This document shows, piece after piece, positions 16,818-24,923 of a stretch of 53,799 bases of DNA. Under the pieces are notes generated by a model. The model was not told the origin of the DNA, made no database searches, and was given only the letters and a program-made list of their open reading frames with translations. The stretch lies in contig JAJZTL010000003.1 in the NCBI GenBank assembly GCA_021848965.1, forward strand, positions 1 to 53,799. Reading direction: 5' to 3'. The DNA is from Pseudomonadota bacterium (lineage in GTDB: Bacteria > Pseudomonadota > Gammaproteobacteria > Legionellales > Legionellaceae). Positions within the stretch are counted from its first letter, which is position 1, and each line of letters begins with the position of its first letter. The translations under genes were made by a program, and so were the position numbers.

Positions 16818-18326
16818 ATGTCTTATATTCTGAATATACTCATTTGGTTGCCTATTATAGGCGGTATCCTTACTTTTGCTTTGGGTGGTGAACGTCGTCC
16901 GGCAATAGCGCGTCAGCTTGGCTTATTGATTGTTCTTGTTACACTATGTTTATGTGTGCCTTTGTTGAGCCACTTTGAGCCTAATAGTTTGGATATGCAA
17001 TTTAAGGAGTCTTATTCCTGGCTACCTTCTTTAGGTATTCGTTATGATTTGGGAATTGATGGGCTTTCTTTGTTGTTAATTGTGCTAAGTGCTTTTACGA
17101 CATTGATTGTCATTTTGACTAGCTGGAAGAGTGTAGAAAAGAAAGTGGGGCAATACATTGCGGCATTTCTTATCTTGCAGGGTTTATTGGTAGGAGTTTT
17201 TTCTGCACTAGATTCTATTGTTTTCTATGTTTTTTGGGAGGCGGCATTAATTCCCATGTATTTAATTATCGGTATTTGGGGAAGTACAAATCGTGTTTAT
17301 GCTGCAATTAAATTCTTTTTATACACATTCTTAGGTTCGGTATTATTATTAGCTGCTTTGTTATATATGGGATACCAAACAGAGAGTTTTTCAATAGAAT
17401 CATTCTATACACTAAAGCTCTCAATGACAGCGCAGACTTTAATTTTTGTCGCTTTTTTCTTTGCGTTTGCGATTAAAATTCCTATGTGGCCAGTGCATAC
17501 ATGGTTACCTGATGCTCATACAGAAGCGCCTGCTGGAGGATCTATTGTATTAGCTGCGGTTCTTTTGAAGCTGGGTGCTTATGGGTTTTTACGCTTTGCT
17601 TTACCTATCGTACCTGATGCTTGCGGAAAACTATCATCATTAATTATCGCGCTATCACTTATCGCGGTTGTTTATATTGGTTTAGTTGCTATTATACAAA
17701 CGGATATGAAAAAGCTTATTGCTTATTCATCTATTTCACATATGGGATTTGTCACATTGGGTTGCTTTGCTGTTTATGCTATTGCAAAACACACGCATAA
17801 TGTAATGGATGCGGCGTTAATTATGGAAGGTGCTATTGTGGTAATGATTTCTCATGGCTTGGTTTCTAGCGCGCTATTTGCAGGCGTTGGCTTCCTATAT
17901 GACAGAATGCATACTCGTGCTATTGGGGATTTTGGCGGTATTGTAAATACTATGCCACTGTTTGCATCTTTTCTTATGTTGTTTGCTATGGCGAATGCCG
18001 GCCTTCCTGGAACTTCAGGTTTTGTTGGCGAATTTATGGTCATCTTAGGAAGCTTAAAAGCAGGATTTTGGATTGGTTTTCTTGCTGCAACAACATTGAT
18101 TTTGGGCGCTGCTTACACATTATGGATGTATAAACGGGTAATTTTTGGTGCTGTGGCTAATCCTAAAGTGGGAGCTTTGAAAGATATTCATGGTTTTGAA
18201 GTGTTGGCATTTAGTTTATTGGGTATTGGTGTATTAGCATTTGGAATTTACCCTGAACCCGTGTTGAAAATTATGCATGCATCCGTGCAACATCTTCTTA
18301 CATTAAGCCAAGTAACTAAAATATAA
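16818..18326 (+). CDS. nuoM: NADH-quinone oxidoreductase subunit M
   Basis: Antiporter-like proton channel subunit of respiratory complex I. It has about 14 membrane segments over 502 residues; the key channel residues are visible as Glu in FWEAALIPMY (about 140-149) and Lys in FAFAIKIPMWPVHTWLPDAH (about 215-234). The next block, TEAPAGGSIVLAAVLLKLGAYG, is the family signature continued. It is followed after 50 bp by nuoN. No nuoL or other nuo gene lies upstream; the neighbour is a divergent TPR gene, so the nuo operon has been split here. Confidence 0.97.
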   Translation: MSYILNILIWLPIIGGILTFALGGERRPAIARQLGLLIVLVTLCLCVPLLSHFEPNSLDMQFKESYSWLPSLGIRYDLGIDGLSLLLIVLSAFTTLIVILTSWKSVEKKVGQYIAAFLILQGLLVGVFSALDSIVFYVFWEAALIPMYLIIGIWGSTNRVYAAIKFFLYTFLGSVLLLAALLYMGYQTESFSIESFYTLKLSMTAQTLIFVAFFFAFAIKIPMWPVHTWLPDAHTEAPAGGSIVLAAVLLKLGAYGFLRFALPIVPDACGKLSSLIIALSLIAVVYIGLVAIIQTDMKKLIAYSSISHMGFVTLGCFAVYAIAKHTHNVMDAALIMEGAIVVMISHGLVSSALFAGVGFLYDRMHTRAIGDFGGIVNTMPLFASFLMLFAMANAGLPGTSGFVGEFMVILGSLKAGFWIGFLAATTLILGAAYTLWMYKRVIFGAVANPKVGALKDIHGFEVLAFSLLGIGVLAFGIYPEPVLKIMHASVQHLLTLSQVTKI

Positions 18327-18337
18327 TCCCATTTTTT

Positions 18338-18361
18338 TAGGGCCGAATAATATTCGCCTGC
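18338..18361. repeat. Family A palindrome between nuoM and nuoN
   Basis: TTAGGGCCGAATAATATTCG then CCTG, a mutated copy (GGGCCG for GGGGCG; CGCCTG for CGCCCC). It lies in the nuoM-nuoN spacer directly before the nuoN ribosome-binding site (AGGAG at 18363-18367), so its hairpin may affect coexpression of the two subunits. Confidence 0.8.
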
Positions 18362-18376
18362 TAGGAGAAAAAAAGT

Positions 18377-19852
18377 ATGAACGATCTTTTCCAAAATTTT
18401 ATTGGATTTCCTATAAATATCCCCGCCGCGGCTCCTGAGATTTGGGTGTTGACAATGGGATTAATTGCCACATTAGTAGGATTATTTATAGGTACAAAGC
18501 GTCCCTCTGTGACTTACTTTCTTGTCCAAGTAACACTAGTTATTTCTTTAATTATTAGCGCTTTACAATTAGGTTTACCAGAAACATTTTCTTTTCATGG
18601 ATTATATGTTCTCGACGATTTGAGTAATTGGCTAAAAATATTTATTGATATTACGGCTTTTGGTTCTTTTTACTACGCTCAAAATTATATTCGCGAAAGA
18701 AATATGCCGGAAGGAGAGTATTATCTACTGGGTTTACTTTCTGTTTTGGGTATGATGATTCTCTGCTCAGCAAGTTCATTATTAACCATTTATTTAGGAT
18801 TAGAAACTCTTTCTTTCCCAATTTATGCCATGATGGCTTTAAGACGTGATAAAGAAAATGCGTTAGAAGCAGCGATCAAGTATTTTGTCATGGGAGCCAT
18901 TGCCTCTGGTATGTTGCTTTATGGTATGTCAATGATTTATGGAGCAACAGGAAGCTTAGATTTATCTGAAATTCTTTCGCGTATTGATATGAATACAGAG
19001 ACCCATCGATTGCTCGTATCATTTGGTTTGGTCTTCTTAGTAGCGGGTATTGGTTTTAAATTGGCTTCAGTTCCTTTTCACATGTGGGCTCCCGATGTTT
19101 ATTCTGGTGCGCCAACTGCGGTAACTATGTTTTTAAGTACAGCACCAGAACTTGCTGGTATCGCCATGACATTGCGTTTGTTAGTTTTTGGTTTGGGTAA
19201 TATGCATGTGCAATGGCAGCCGTTATTAATTATTTTAGCTATATTGTCGATCTCAGTTAGTGCCATTGTTGCCATTGTGCAAACTAACATCAAACGATTA
19301 TTAGCGTATTCTGCTATTGGGCATATGGGTTACGCTTTGTTAGGTATCATTTCAGGTACTCAAAGTGGTTATGCTTTTTCGTTGTTCTATGTATTGATCT
19401 ATAGCATAACTGGATTGGCTGCATTTGGTTTAATAACACTGATGAGTCGCTATGGTATTGACGCGGATAATATTGATGACTTTAGAGGTTTAAATAGTCG
19501 TAATCCGTGGTTAGCTCTTTTGATGATGATGGTGATGTTCTCATTAGCTGGCGTTCCGCCAATGGTAGGTTTCTTTGCGAAGTTATTTGTACTGAAAGCA
19601 TTAGTGGATGTGCATTTAGTTTCATTAGCGGTGTTTGGTTTAGTTATGGCCGTGGTGAGTGCATTTTACTATATTAGAGTAGTTAAGGTGATTTACTTTG
19701 ATGTTGCTCCTGATGGTGGTCAAAAAGTCTTATTAAGTAAAGGAAATACGGCAGTGTTAAGCGTGAATGTTCTTGCGCTGTTATTCTTAGGCCTTTTTCC
19801 GAAAGGATTAGTTGAGGCTTGTATAACAGCCTTTAACAGTGTTTATTTTTAA
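18377..19852 (+). CDS. nuoN: NADH-quinone oxidoreductase subunit N
   Basis: Second antiporter-like subunit of complex I. It has about 14 membrane segments in 491 residues, with the conserved YLGLETLSFPIYAM (carrying the membrane glutamate, about 140-153), the KLASVPFHMWAPDVYSGAPT block with the channel lysine (about 229-248), and IKRLLAYSAIGHMGYALLG (about 304-322). It follows nuoM. The 3' end overlaps by 4 bp the end of a convergent gene resembling icmC, an unusual neighbour. Confidence 0.97.
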   Translation: MNDLFQNFIGFPINIPAAAPEIWVLTMGLIATLVGLFIGTKRPSVTYFLVQVTLVISLIISALQLGLPETFSFHGLYVLDDLSNWLKIFIDITAFGSFYYAQNYIRERNMPEGEYYLLGLLSVLGMMILCSASSLLTIYLGLETLSFPIYAMMALRRDKENALEAAIKYFVMGAIASGMLLYGMSMIYGATGSLDLSEILSRIDMNTETHRLLVSFGLVFLVAGIGFKLASVPFHMWAPDVYSGAPTAVTMFLSTAPELAGIAMTLRLLVFGLGNMHVQWQPLLIILAILSISVSAIVAIVQTNIKRLLAYSAIGHMGYALLGIISGTQSGYAFSLFYVLIYSITGLAAFGLITLMSRYGIDADNIDDFRGLNSRNPWLALLMMMVMFSLAGVPPMVGFFAKLFVLKALVDVHLVSLAVFGLVMAVVSAFYYIRVVKVIYFDVAPDGGQKVLLSKGNTAVLSVNVLALLFLGLFPKGLVEACITAFNSVYF

Positions 19853-20433
19853 AACGATGATTGAATTTGAGATTGAACTGTTTCCTGAATTGGATGCAGA
19901 ATGTGTTGATTCGATACAAACGAACTAATGGTTGATTCTATCAATTCAAAAGTTGCTGGGAAGTTTATTGCGAGAACCCCAGCAACCATAAAGATAAAAC
20001 CTCGAAAGCCATGTTGCACTCCGGGATCGCTAGACAGTGTCATAAGACTGACTCCTCGAACGAAAAAAATAATACCCATTAGCTGTAAAAGATCATAAAT
20101 ATCATAAGAGGAGAATGATTGTAAGGCGACAGATTGACTGGTAACGTACCCGGAGTAGGCTAATGGAGAGTTTGAGCCAAAGAGCGTTGCTTCAAAAACA
20201 CTTAGCCATGAAGGTAACCAAAGAAGTACAGAACCTCCTAATAAATAAGCAATGGGCTCAAAAAAGCCCCCTTTAACCGCATGCTTAGTACTTCGATCCG
20301 CAAGATCACGAAACTCACTAAGAGAGTAAATAATGAAGCCTATTCCAAGAACATAGGCAAATCCAGTAGTGAGTGCCTCAAGATCTGGAATCGATTCTGC
20401 AAATGAAGCCCAAATTGAATTGATACTAGCCAT
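19849..20433 (-). CDS. IcmC/DotE-like membrane protein (Dot/Icm secretion)
   Basis: A 194-residue membrane protein with four predicted transmembrane helices: LTTGFAYVLGIGFIIYSLSE (about 22-41), EPIAYLLGGSVLLWLPSWL (about 59-77), LLQLMGIIFFVRGVSLMTL (about 115-133) and GFRGFIFMVAGVLAINFPAT (about 142-161). Length, topology and the pattern 'YVLGIGFII', 'YLLGGSVLLWLPS', 'GVLAINFP' fit the IcmC/DotE-DotV-TraQ family of type IVB secretion inner-membrane proteins; IcmC of Legionella is of the same size. It stands alone, convergent with nuoN, with no other dot/icm gene in the window. The call rests on resemblance recalled from the family and needs a profile search. Confidence 0.6.
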   Translation of the reverse strand: MASINSIWASFAESIPDLEALTTGFAYVLGIGFIIYSLSEFRDLADRSTKHAVKGGFFEPIAYLLGGSVLLWLPSWLSVFEATLFGSNSPLAYSGYVTSQSVALQSFSSYDIYDLLQLMGIIFFVRGVSLMTLSSDPGVQHGFRGFIFMVAGVLAINFPATFELIESTISSFVSNQHILHPIQETVQSQIQSSF

Positions 20434-20539
20434 ACCATTATTCTAACAAAAAATTCTTTATTAAGATAATTTTATCAGGGCTAACGCGTCTAAATTCTTG
20501 TAAAATAAAGGCCTTTAGCACATAAAACATTAAAATTTT

Positions 20540-20700
20540 TGTTCAAATTGCCAATGAAATCGCTAAACGTAGGGGTAGGTCTTGTGCCTACCCGCCAATA
20601 TTGATAAAAACTGTGCATTTTCGGGCGGGCACAAGACCCGCCCCTACAAAAACCACCTACAAACCTTGATTTTATTGGAATTTATACGCGTTCACCCTGA
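20540..20700. repeat. Family B palindromic element, full copy
   Basis: Inner unit from GTAGGGGTAGG (20569) to CCCCTAC (20647), whose arms TCTTGTGCCTACCCGCC and GGCGGGCACAAGACCCGCC can pair, surrounded by an imperfect outer inverted repeat (AAATTGCCAATGAAATC against GATTTTATTGGAATTT). Positions 20586-20700 are identical to 1-115 of the window. The 343-bp gap between the IcmC-like gene and fpr holds this element and AT-rich sequence, including the fpr promoter, and nothing else recognisable. Confidence 0.88.
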
Positions 20701-20775
20701 TAATTTTATGTATTTTTATGAATAAAGCATAGAATTTTTCTTGACGTTTTTCATTAAACTCTCCAAAATATACGC

Positions 20776-21564
20776 ATGACAAACGAAATCCAAGAAATCA
20801 AACAACAAAGGCATGTAAGGACTTTTCCTCTTACATTAAAATCAGTCACTTTAATTTCACCTGGTGTAAAACATTTTGTTTTCTCTTGTGAAAAAAATGC
20901 AGATGGGGAGAACTTCTCTTATATCGCTGGACAATTTATTACCCTTCATTTTGAAAAAGACGGTCAAATGCTCCGTCGTAGTTATAGTATTGGTAGCAAA
21001 CCCAGTTTTTTTAATGAAACAGGGTGTATTGAGTTTGCCGCAGGCTATGTTGAGAACGGCCCAGCTAGCGAGCTTTTATTTAATCTAAAGCCCGGAAACT
21101 CGCTCAATGCAACGGGTCCTTTTGGACGTTTACTTTTAAAAGATGAAACACCTAAACGTTATGTTTTTGTTTCAACGAGCACTGGAGTAACCCCGTTTCG
21201 AGCCATGCTTGATGATTTAGCAGAACGTTTTAAGAATCAACCAGAGCTTCGTATAGCTTTATTAGAGGGTGTTCAACATCGAGCAGATCTTTTATATAAA
21301 GAAGATTTTCTTGATTTTGCCAAAAAGTATCCACAATTTACTTTTCATGCTTGTTATAGTAGGGAAAAAAATATAACGTTAGAAAATTTTGAGCATGTGG
21401 GCTATGTGCAATCCTGTTTTTCAACAATTCAATTAAACCCTTCTGAAGATGTTGTGTACTTATGCGGTAATCCTCATATGATTGATGAGGCTTTCTCATT
21501 ATTAAAAGAACGGGCTTTTGAGATTAAGAATATTTTCAGAGAAAAATATATTTCGTCAAAATAA
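20776..21564 (+). CDS. fpr: Ferredoxin/flavodoxin-NADP reductase family protein
   Basis: FAD-dependent enzyme passing electrons between NADPH and ferredoxin or flavodoxin. The FAD-binding motif RRSYSIGSKP lies at about residues 70-79, the preceding YIAGQFITLHF at about 48-58, the NADP-binding STSTGVTPFRAML at about 135-147, and YLCGNPHMIDEAF at about 234-246. At 262 residues it is the size of Fpr. A 19-bp gap separates it from the aldolase gene, which has its own AGGAG site, so the two are probably cotranscribed. The exact physiological partner cannot be told; a phenol-hydroxylase-type reductase is less likely because no [2Fe-2S] domain is present. Confidence 0.85.
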   Translation: MTNEIQEIKQQRHVRTFPLTLKSVTLISPGVKHFVFSCEKNADGENFSYIAGQFITLHFEKDGQMLRRSYSIGSKPSFFNETGCIEFAAGYVENGPASELLFNLKPGNSLNATGPFGRLLLKDETPKRYVFVSTSTGVTPFRAMLDDLAERFKNQPELRIALLEGVQHRADLLYKEDFLDFAKKYPQFTFHACYSREKNITLENFEHVGYVQSCFSTIQLNPSEDVVYLCGNPHMIDEAFSLLKERAFEIKNIFREKYISSK

Positions 21565-21583
21565 CACAATAGGAGAAAAAAGA

Positions 21584-22621
21584 ATGACCCATCATCATGA
21601 TCATGAATGCGAATACAGCGACATTCAAGATGAATTAGAGAGCACCATTGATGCTTTAGCTGTCCGTGGTAAAGGGCTTTTAGCTGCGGATGAAAGCACA
21701 AGTACCATTGAAAAGCGATTTACTTCTATAGGTATAGAAAATACTGAAGAAAACCGTCGTGCTTATCGTACCTTACTTTGTTCTACTCCCAATCTTAATG
21801 AAACAATTTGTGGAGTGATTCTTTTTGAAGAAACATTAGGACAGAAAGATAATCAAGGAAAATATTTAGCTCAGGTTTTAGCAGACGCCGGGATTATTCC
21901 TGGTATCAAAGTTGATCAAGGTTTAATTGATTTACCTAATACTTATGGTGAAAAAGTTTCTCAAGGGTTAGATGGTCTTCAAGAACGTCTTTTAGGTTAT
22001 AAAAAGCAAGGAGCTCGTTTTGCTAAATGGAGAAACGTATATAACATTGCTGAGACAGCACCTACAATGACCGCGGTAAAAGCAGGAGCTGAAATGCTTG
22101 CGCGTTATGCGGCAACCTGTCAGTCAGTCGGTATTGTTCCTATCGTTGAACCTGAAGTGTTAATGGATGGCGATCACAGTATTGAAGATTGTGCTGAAGT
22201 CACAGAAATGGTGCAACATGAAGTATTTAATGCCTTGTTTACACATCAAGTGGTTTTAGAATATATGATTTTGAAACCTAATATGGTGATTGCAGGAAAA
22301 GATTGCCCAGAGCAAAACTCTCCTGAAGAAGTAGCAGAATATACTTTATCCGTTTTACGCAATCATGTACCTGCTGCTGTTCCTACCATTAATTTTCTGT
22401 CAGGTGGACAAACCCCACGCGAAGCAGTTTTAAACTTAAATGCAATGAATGCCATGGGCGAACAGCCTTGGAATATAAGCTTTTCTTATGGTCGAGCATT
22501 GCAAGAAGAATGCTTAAAACATTGGGCAGGAAAAGCGGCTAATGTAAAAGTTGCTCAAGAAGCGTTGCTTGAATGGGCGCGTTGTAATAGTGCAGCTGCA
22601 TTAGGGCAGTTCGAGGCTTAA
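21584..22621 (+). CDS. Fructose-bisphosphate aldolase, class I (eukaryote-like)
   Basis: Cleaves fructose-1,6-bisphosphate in glycolysis through a Schiff-base lysine. The signature GLLAADESTSTIEKRF lies at about residues 33-48; the Schiff-base lysine is that of MILKPNMV (about 226-233); FLSGGQTPREAVLNLNAMN (about 274-292) is the phosphate-binding region. This is the animal/plant-type class I family rather than the metal-dependent class II enzyme. The start at 21584 has AGGAG 9 bp upstream; an in-frame upstream ATG at 21518 falls inside fpr and is not supported. A histidine/acid-rich start (THHHDHECEYSD) precedes the fold. A strong hairpin follows at 22636. Confidence 0.95.
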   Translation: MTHHHDHECEYSDIQDELESTIDALAVRGKGLLAADESTSTIEKRFTSIGIENTEENRRAYRTLLCSTPNLNETICGVILFEETLGQKDNQGKYLAQVLADAGIIPGIKVDQGLIDLPNTYGEKVSQGLDGLQERLLGYKKQGARFAKWRNVYNIAETAPTMTAVKAGAEMLARYAATCQSVGIVPIVEPEVLMDGDHSIEDCAEVTEMVQHEVFNALFTHQVVLEYMILKPNMVIAGKDCPEQNSPEEVAEYTLSVLRNHVPAAVPTINFLSGGQTPREAVLNLNAMNAMGEQPWNISFSYGRALQEECLKHWAGKAANVKVAQEALLEWARCNSAAALGQFEA

Positions 22622-22635
22622 TAGCCCATTATTTT

Positions 22636-22663
22636 GCAAAGGCGACTATAAAGTCGCCTTTGC
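22636..22663 (+). terminator. Hairpin after the aldolase gene
   Basis: GCAAAGGCGACT (22636-22647) pairs perfectly with AGTCGCCTTTGC (22652-22663) across a four-base loop. The stem is strong but the 3' flank lacks a T run, so it may need Rho or may stabilise the mRNA. Confidence 0.7.
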
Positions 22664-22726
22664 TGAATATGTCTCAACTCCTTCTTAACATTCCGTATAG
22701 AAATGTTAACGCCATGTTAAACTTTT

Positions 22727-23614
22727 TTAGATAAAATTTAACTTTTCAAGCTGTAATGGGGGATTTCGCATTAATTTGTTAACAAATACTCCAACAGTGT
22801 GAGCCAATATTTTTCTCGCAATTCTACTGGTTAAATGTCAAAGATCTCTTGCTCTAATTTTCTTGATATTAAATTGCTCTGGCAATTGCCTAATAACAGT
22901 CTCAACTAATCTTCGCGTCGAGGTAATCCAACGATTACAATCTTTTCCTCGTGGGTCAGTCATATTATTGCGTGTTGGCGTTTGCCAATTAACAGGCGAA
23001 TACTGTCTTATTTCTTCCTGAAAATATTCACCAATCAACTCTTTATCCGGAAACAACAATCCCTTTATATTACCAATAATATCCCAGAGAGATTCTCTCT
23101 CATCAATATTTGCGGGCGTTACAGTCATGCCAGTAATAATTTCTTCGGAGCTAACAGCGAGATTACCTTTAAAGCCATAGTAAGTTTTTTCTTTTGAAGC
23201 GCAATAACCCTAAGCAGCAGCTCCTTCAAATATAGGACTGAAATAAGCGCGTTTAAAATGACAGACCGGTATGGGCAAACCATCGGTCAAATGAAGCTTA
23301 TCTGACAAAGCCCCCATACGGTGTGCTAATGCCATTTGCATTATTTGCTTTATATTCCACAAGTTGGCAAATTGCCTCGTGTAATTTACTTGGCTCCCAA
23401 GATGAGGAAATAAAGCAAGCCAGTGAGTAAAAAAGTATTGCCAAATACTGGTGTCTGTATCTTTACCTAGAAATTCTCCAACATCCATGGTAATGACCTC
23501 GGTATCAGATAATTTTGGAGAAAACCCACGACTTCTCAGAGGTTTAGTTAAAATTTGATTCAATTCTTCGTCTACCAAGCAATGCACATATATAATAAAG
23601 TCCTCAATTGACAC
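22727..23614 (-). pseudogene. IS982-family transposase, two nonsense codons
   Basis: A full 296-codon frame (888 bp) of an IS982-type DDE transposase, interrupted by two in-frame stops and no frameshift. The N-terminal part (134 codons) ends ...FEGAAA with TAG at 23210-23212, where the family usually has a leucine before GYCASK. The frame resumes at once as GYCASKEKTYYGFKGNLAV, continues through MTVTPANIDERE, and meets TGA just after KIRARDL where the family has Trp. It then runs HLTSRIARKILAHTVGVFVN to a TAA at 22727-22729. Neighbouring genes use all three stops normally, so this is decay. Clear terminal inverted repeats could not be fixed by eye. Confidence 0.88.
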
Positions 23615-23665
23615 AACATTCTCCTCGTAAGCTTTTTATTCTGAAAAATTTAAAATTACAGTAAA

Positions 23666-23897
23666 ATGTTGTATCCTTCAATATTTGTTCAACCACGACG
23701 TCATTCCCGCGCAGGCGGGAATCCAGCTGCTGTTTATATTTTAGCGAGCAAGCGTAATGGCACATTGTACACCGGCAGATTTTCCAACCGCTATTGCAAG
23801 AGAAAAGGCAATAAAAAAATGGAACCGAGCATGGAAAATGAATCTTATTGAACAGTTTAATCCCACATGGGAAGATTTATATGAAAAGCTGATTTAG
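23666..23897 (+). pseudogene. Collapsed GIY-YIG endonuclease remnant
   Basis: From 23729 the plus strand encodes AVYILASKRNGTLYTGRFSN, the opening of a small GIY-YIG nuclease (normally about 95 residues). In the next frame the sequence continues AREKAIKKWNRAWKMNLIEQ and then FNPTWEDLYEKLI before TAG at 23895-23897, the usual C-terminus. About 40 middle residues are missing and the frame is shifted, so an internal deletion has destroyed the gene. The remnant is bracketed exactly by a 28-bp perfect inverted repeat, suggesting the nuclease and repeats once formed one mobile or domesticated unit. Confidence 0.8.
23699..23726. repeat. GC-rich 28-bp palindromic repeat, left arm
   Basis: CGTCATTCCCGCGCAGGCGG followed by GAATCCAG. 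It is a perfect inverted copy of 23900-23927 and contains its own small hairpin (CCCGC-GCAG-GCGGG). This repeat type (ATTCCCGC...GCGGGAAT) is widespread in bacteria as a REP/MITE-like sequence and is much richer in GC than its surroundings. Confidence 0.95.
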
Positions 23898-23899
23898 GT

Positions 23900-23927
23900 C
23901 TGGATTCCCGCCTGCGCGGGAATGACG
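23900..23927. repeat. GC-rich 28-bp palindromic repeat, right arm
   Basis: CTGGATTCCCGCCTGCGCGG followed by GAATGACG, the exact reverse complement of 23699-23726, beginning 2 bp after the stop codon of the GIY-YIG remnant. The 390-bp gap between the IS982 pseudogene and the next gene is filled by this cassette. Confidence 0.95.
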
Positions 23928-24005
23928 CTGTGATATAATCAAGTGCAATTTCTCTAAATTACAAATATACCGCTTGTTAAAAGTTGAACATCGCGTAAAT
24001 GTTAG

Positions 24006-24512
24006 TTATTGGCTTTTAGTTTTTAATTCGCTAAACACTTGACCATAATGCACATGGGTGCTATCAATTTCATAAGCAAGAATCATATTGTCCAATATTT
24101 TTCTTTTTGTTGGAATTTTGCAATGGACTAAATCAGCAAATTCTTGTATAGGTATATTGATCCGATGTAGAGAACCCAAAGTGACAGGAGCTGTTATATT
24201 CGGTAAAGAACAATATCCTCCTTCAGGAAGAATTGGATCGTTACATCCGATAAGACTCGCGGCGGCTATGCACTCTTTTTTGTCTAAGGCTACATTTACA
24301 TGCTCTTTTCTGATATTCAAATGTATGGTGAGATTGTGGGCAATATTCCCAAATACACCTAAAATAAAAATTCCTGATAAAAACATCAAAATAGATAAAA
24401 AAACATTTTTGCCAAATGTTTCTCGTTCTACACTCATATTCAGAATACAAATTAATATTAATAATTGAACGCAGGGAAAAAATAATAATAATTTATTGTT
24501 TTGCAAATCCAT
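24006..24512 (-). CDS. Membrane-anchored protein of unknown function
   Basis: Not recognised. The 168-residue protein has two N-terminal hydrophobic helices (LLLFFPCVQLLILICILNM, about 8-26, and VFLSILMFLSGIFILGVFGN, about 37-56) and a soluble C-terminal domain of about 110 residues containing four cysteines (in KKECIA, LIGCND, GGYCSL and LVHCKI), compatible with disulfides in the periplasm. It is the last of a run of minus-strand genes, 37 bp after another small membrane protein and downstream of the S66 peptidase, so it may belong to that operon. It is AT-rich like the rest of the cluster. Confidence 0.6.
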   Translation of the reverse strand: MDLQNNKLLLFFPCVQLLILICILNMSVERETFGKNVFLSILMFLSGIFILGVFGNIAHNLTIHLNIRKEHVNVALDKKECIAAASLIGCNDPILPEGGYCSLPNITAPVTLGSLHRINIPIQEFADLVHCKIPTKRKILDNMILAYEIDSTHVHYGQVFSELKTKSQ

Positions 24513-24549
24513 AAATGAAACAACTAAGGTGGTTGTAACAAAAACGACG

Positions 24550-24855
24550 CTATTGATACAGCAGCCATTTTCCTGCTCGACTTAGCGGTTTCATTTTATC
24601 GCTGACTTCTGAGTATAAAGGCGACTCTCTGACAAGATAGGCTCCCAAAAACAGGAGCCCTATCATGATACCTAAGAGAGTTGTTACCATTAGAAATAAA
24701 CTACTTACCAATATAATTATTTGGACTGCTGTAATGTTGGGATAGAATCGTATTGAATAAAAGTAAAAACCCAAAAAAAATGTTCCCATCAAACATGCTA
24801 TTATCAATATAATGTAAATCAAGTCGAGAATAGTTTTTGGTTGTAATTTTTTCAT
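24550..24855 (-). CDS. Small two-helix membrane protein, unknown
   Basis: Not recognised. About 101 residues from the ATG at 24855 (MKKLQPKTILD); an upstream in-frame ATG at 24891 would add 12 residues. Two hydrophobic segments (LIYIILIIACLMGTFFLGFY and ITAVQIIILVSSLFLMVTTL extended by LLGIMIGLLFLGAYLV) make it an integral membrane protein with a basic C-terminal tail (KMKPLSRAGKWLLYQ). It lies 68 bp after the S66 peptidase stop and 37 bp before the next gene, all on the minus strand. It could be an accessory of the transport/immunity unit or an unrelated passenger. Confidence 0.6.
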   Translation of the reverse strand: MKKLQPKTILDLIYIILIIACLMGTFFLGFYFYSIRFYPNITAVQIIILVSSLFLMVTTLLGIMIGLLFLGAYLVRESPLYSEVSDKMKPLSRAGKWLLYQ

Positions 24856-24923
24856 TTTGTTATTTTGATGAAAGAAGCATATTTTACTCAAAAAACTTTA
24901 ATCATTATACCATATTTTTACTT

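Noticed and set aside
21518-21583. Upstream start for the aldolase
   Set aside because: It lies inside the fpr coding region; the ATG at 21584 has a clear AGGAG site.
22727-23614. Recoding or stop-codon reassignment in the IS982 frame
   Set aside because: Both TAG and TGA would have to be read as sense, while other genes in the window end normally at TAG, TGA and TAA; prfA is also present.
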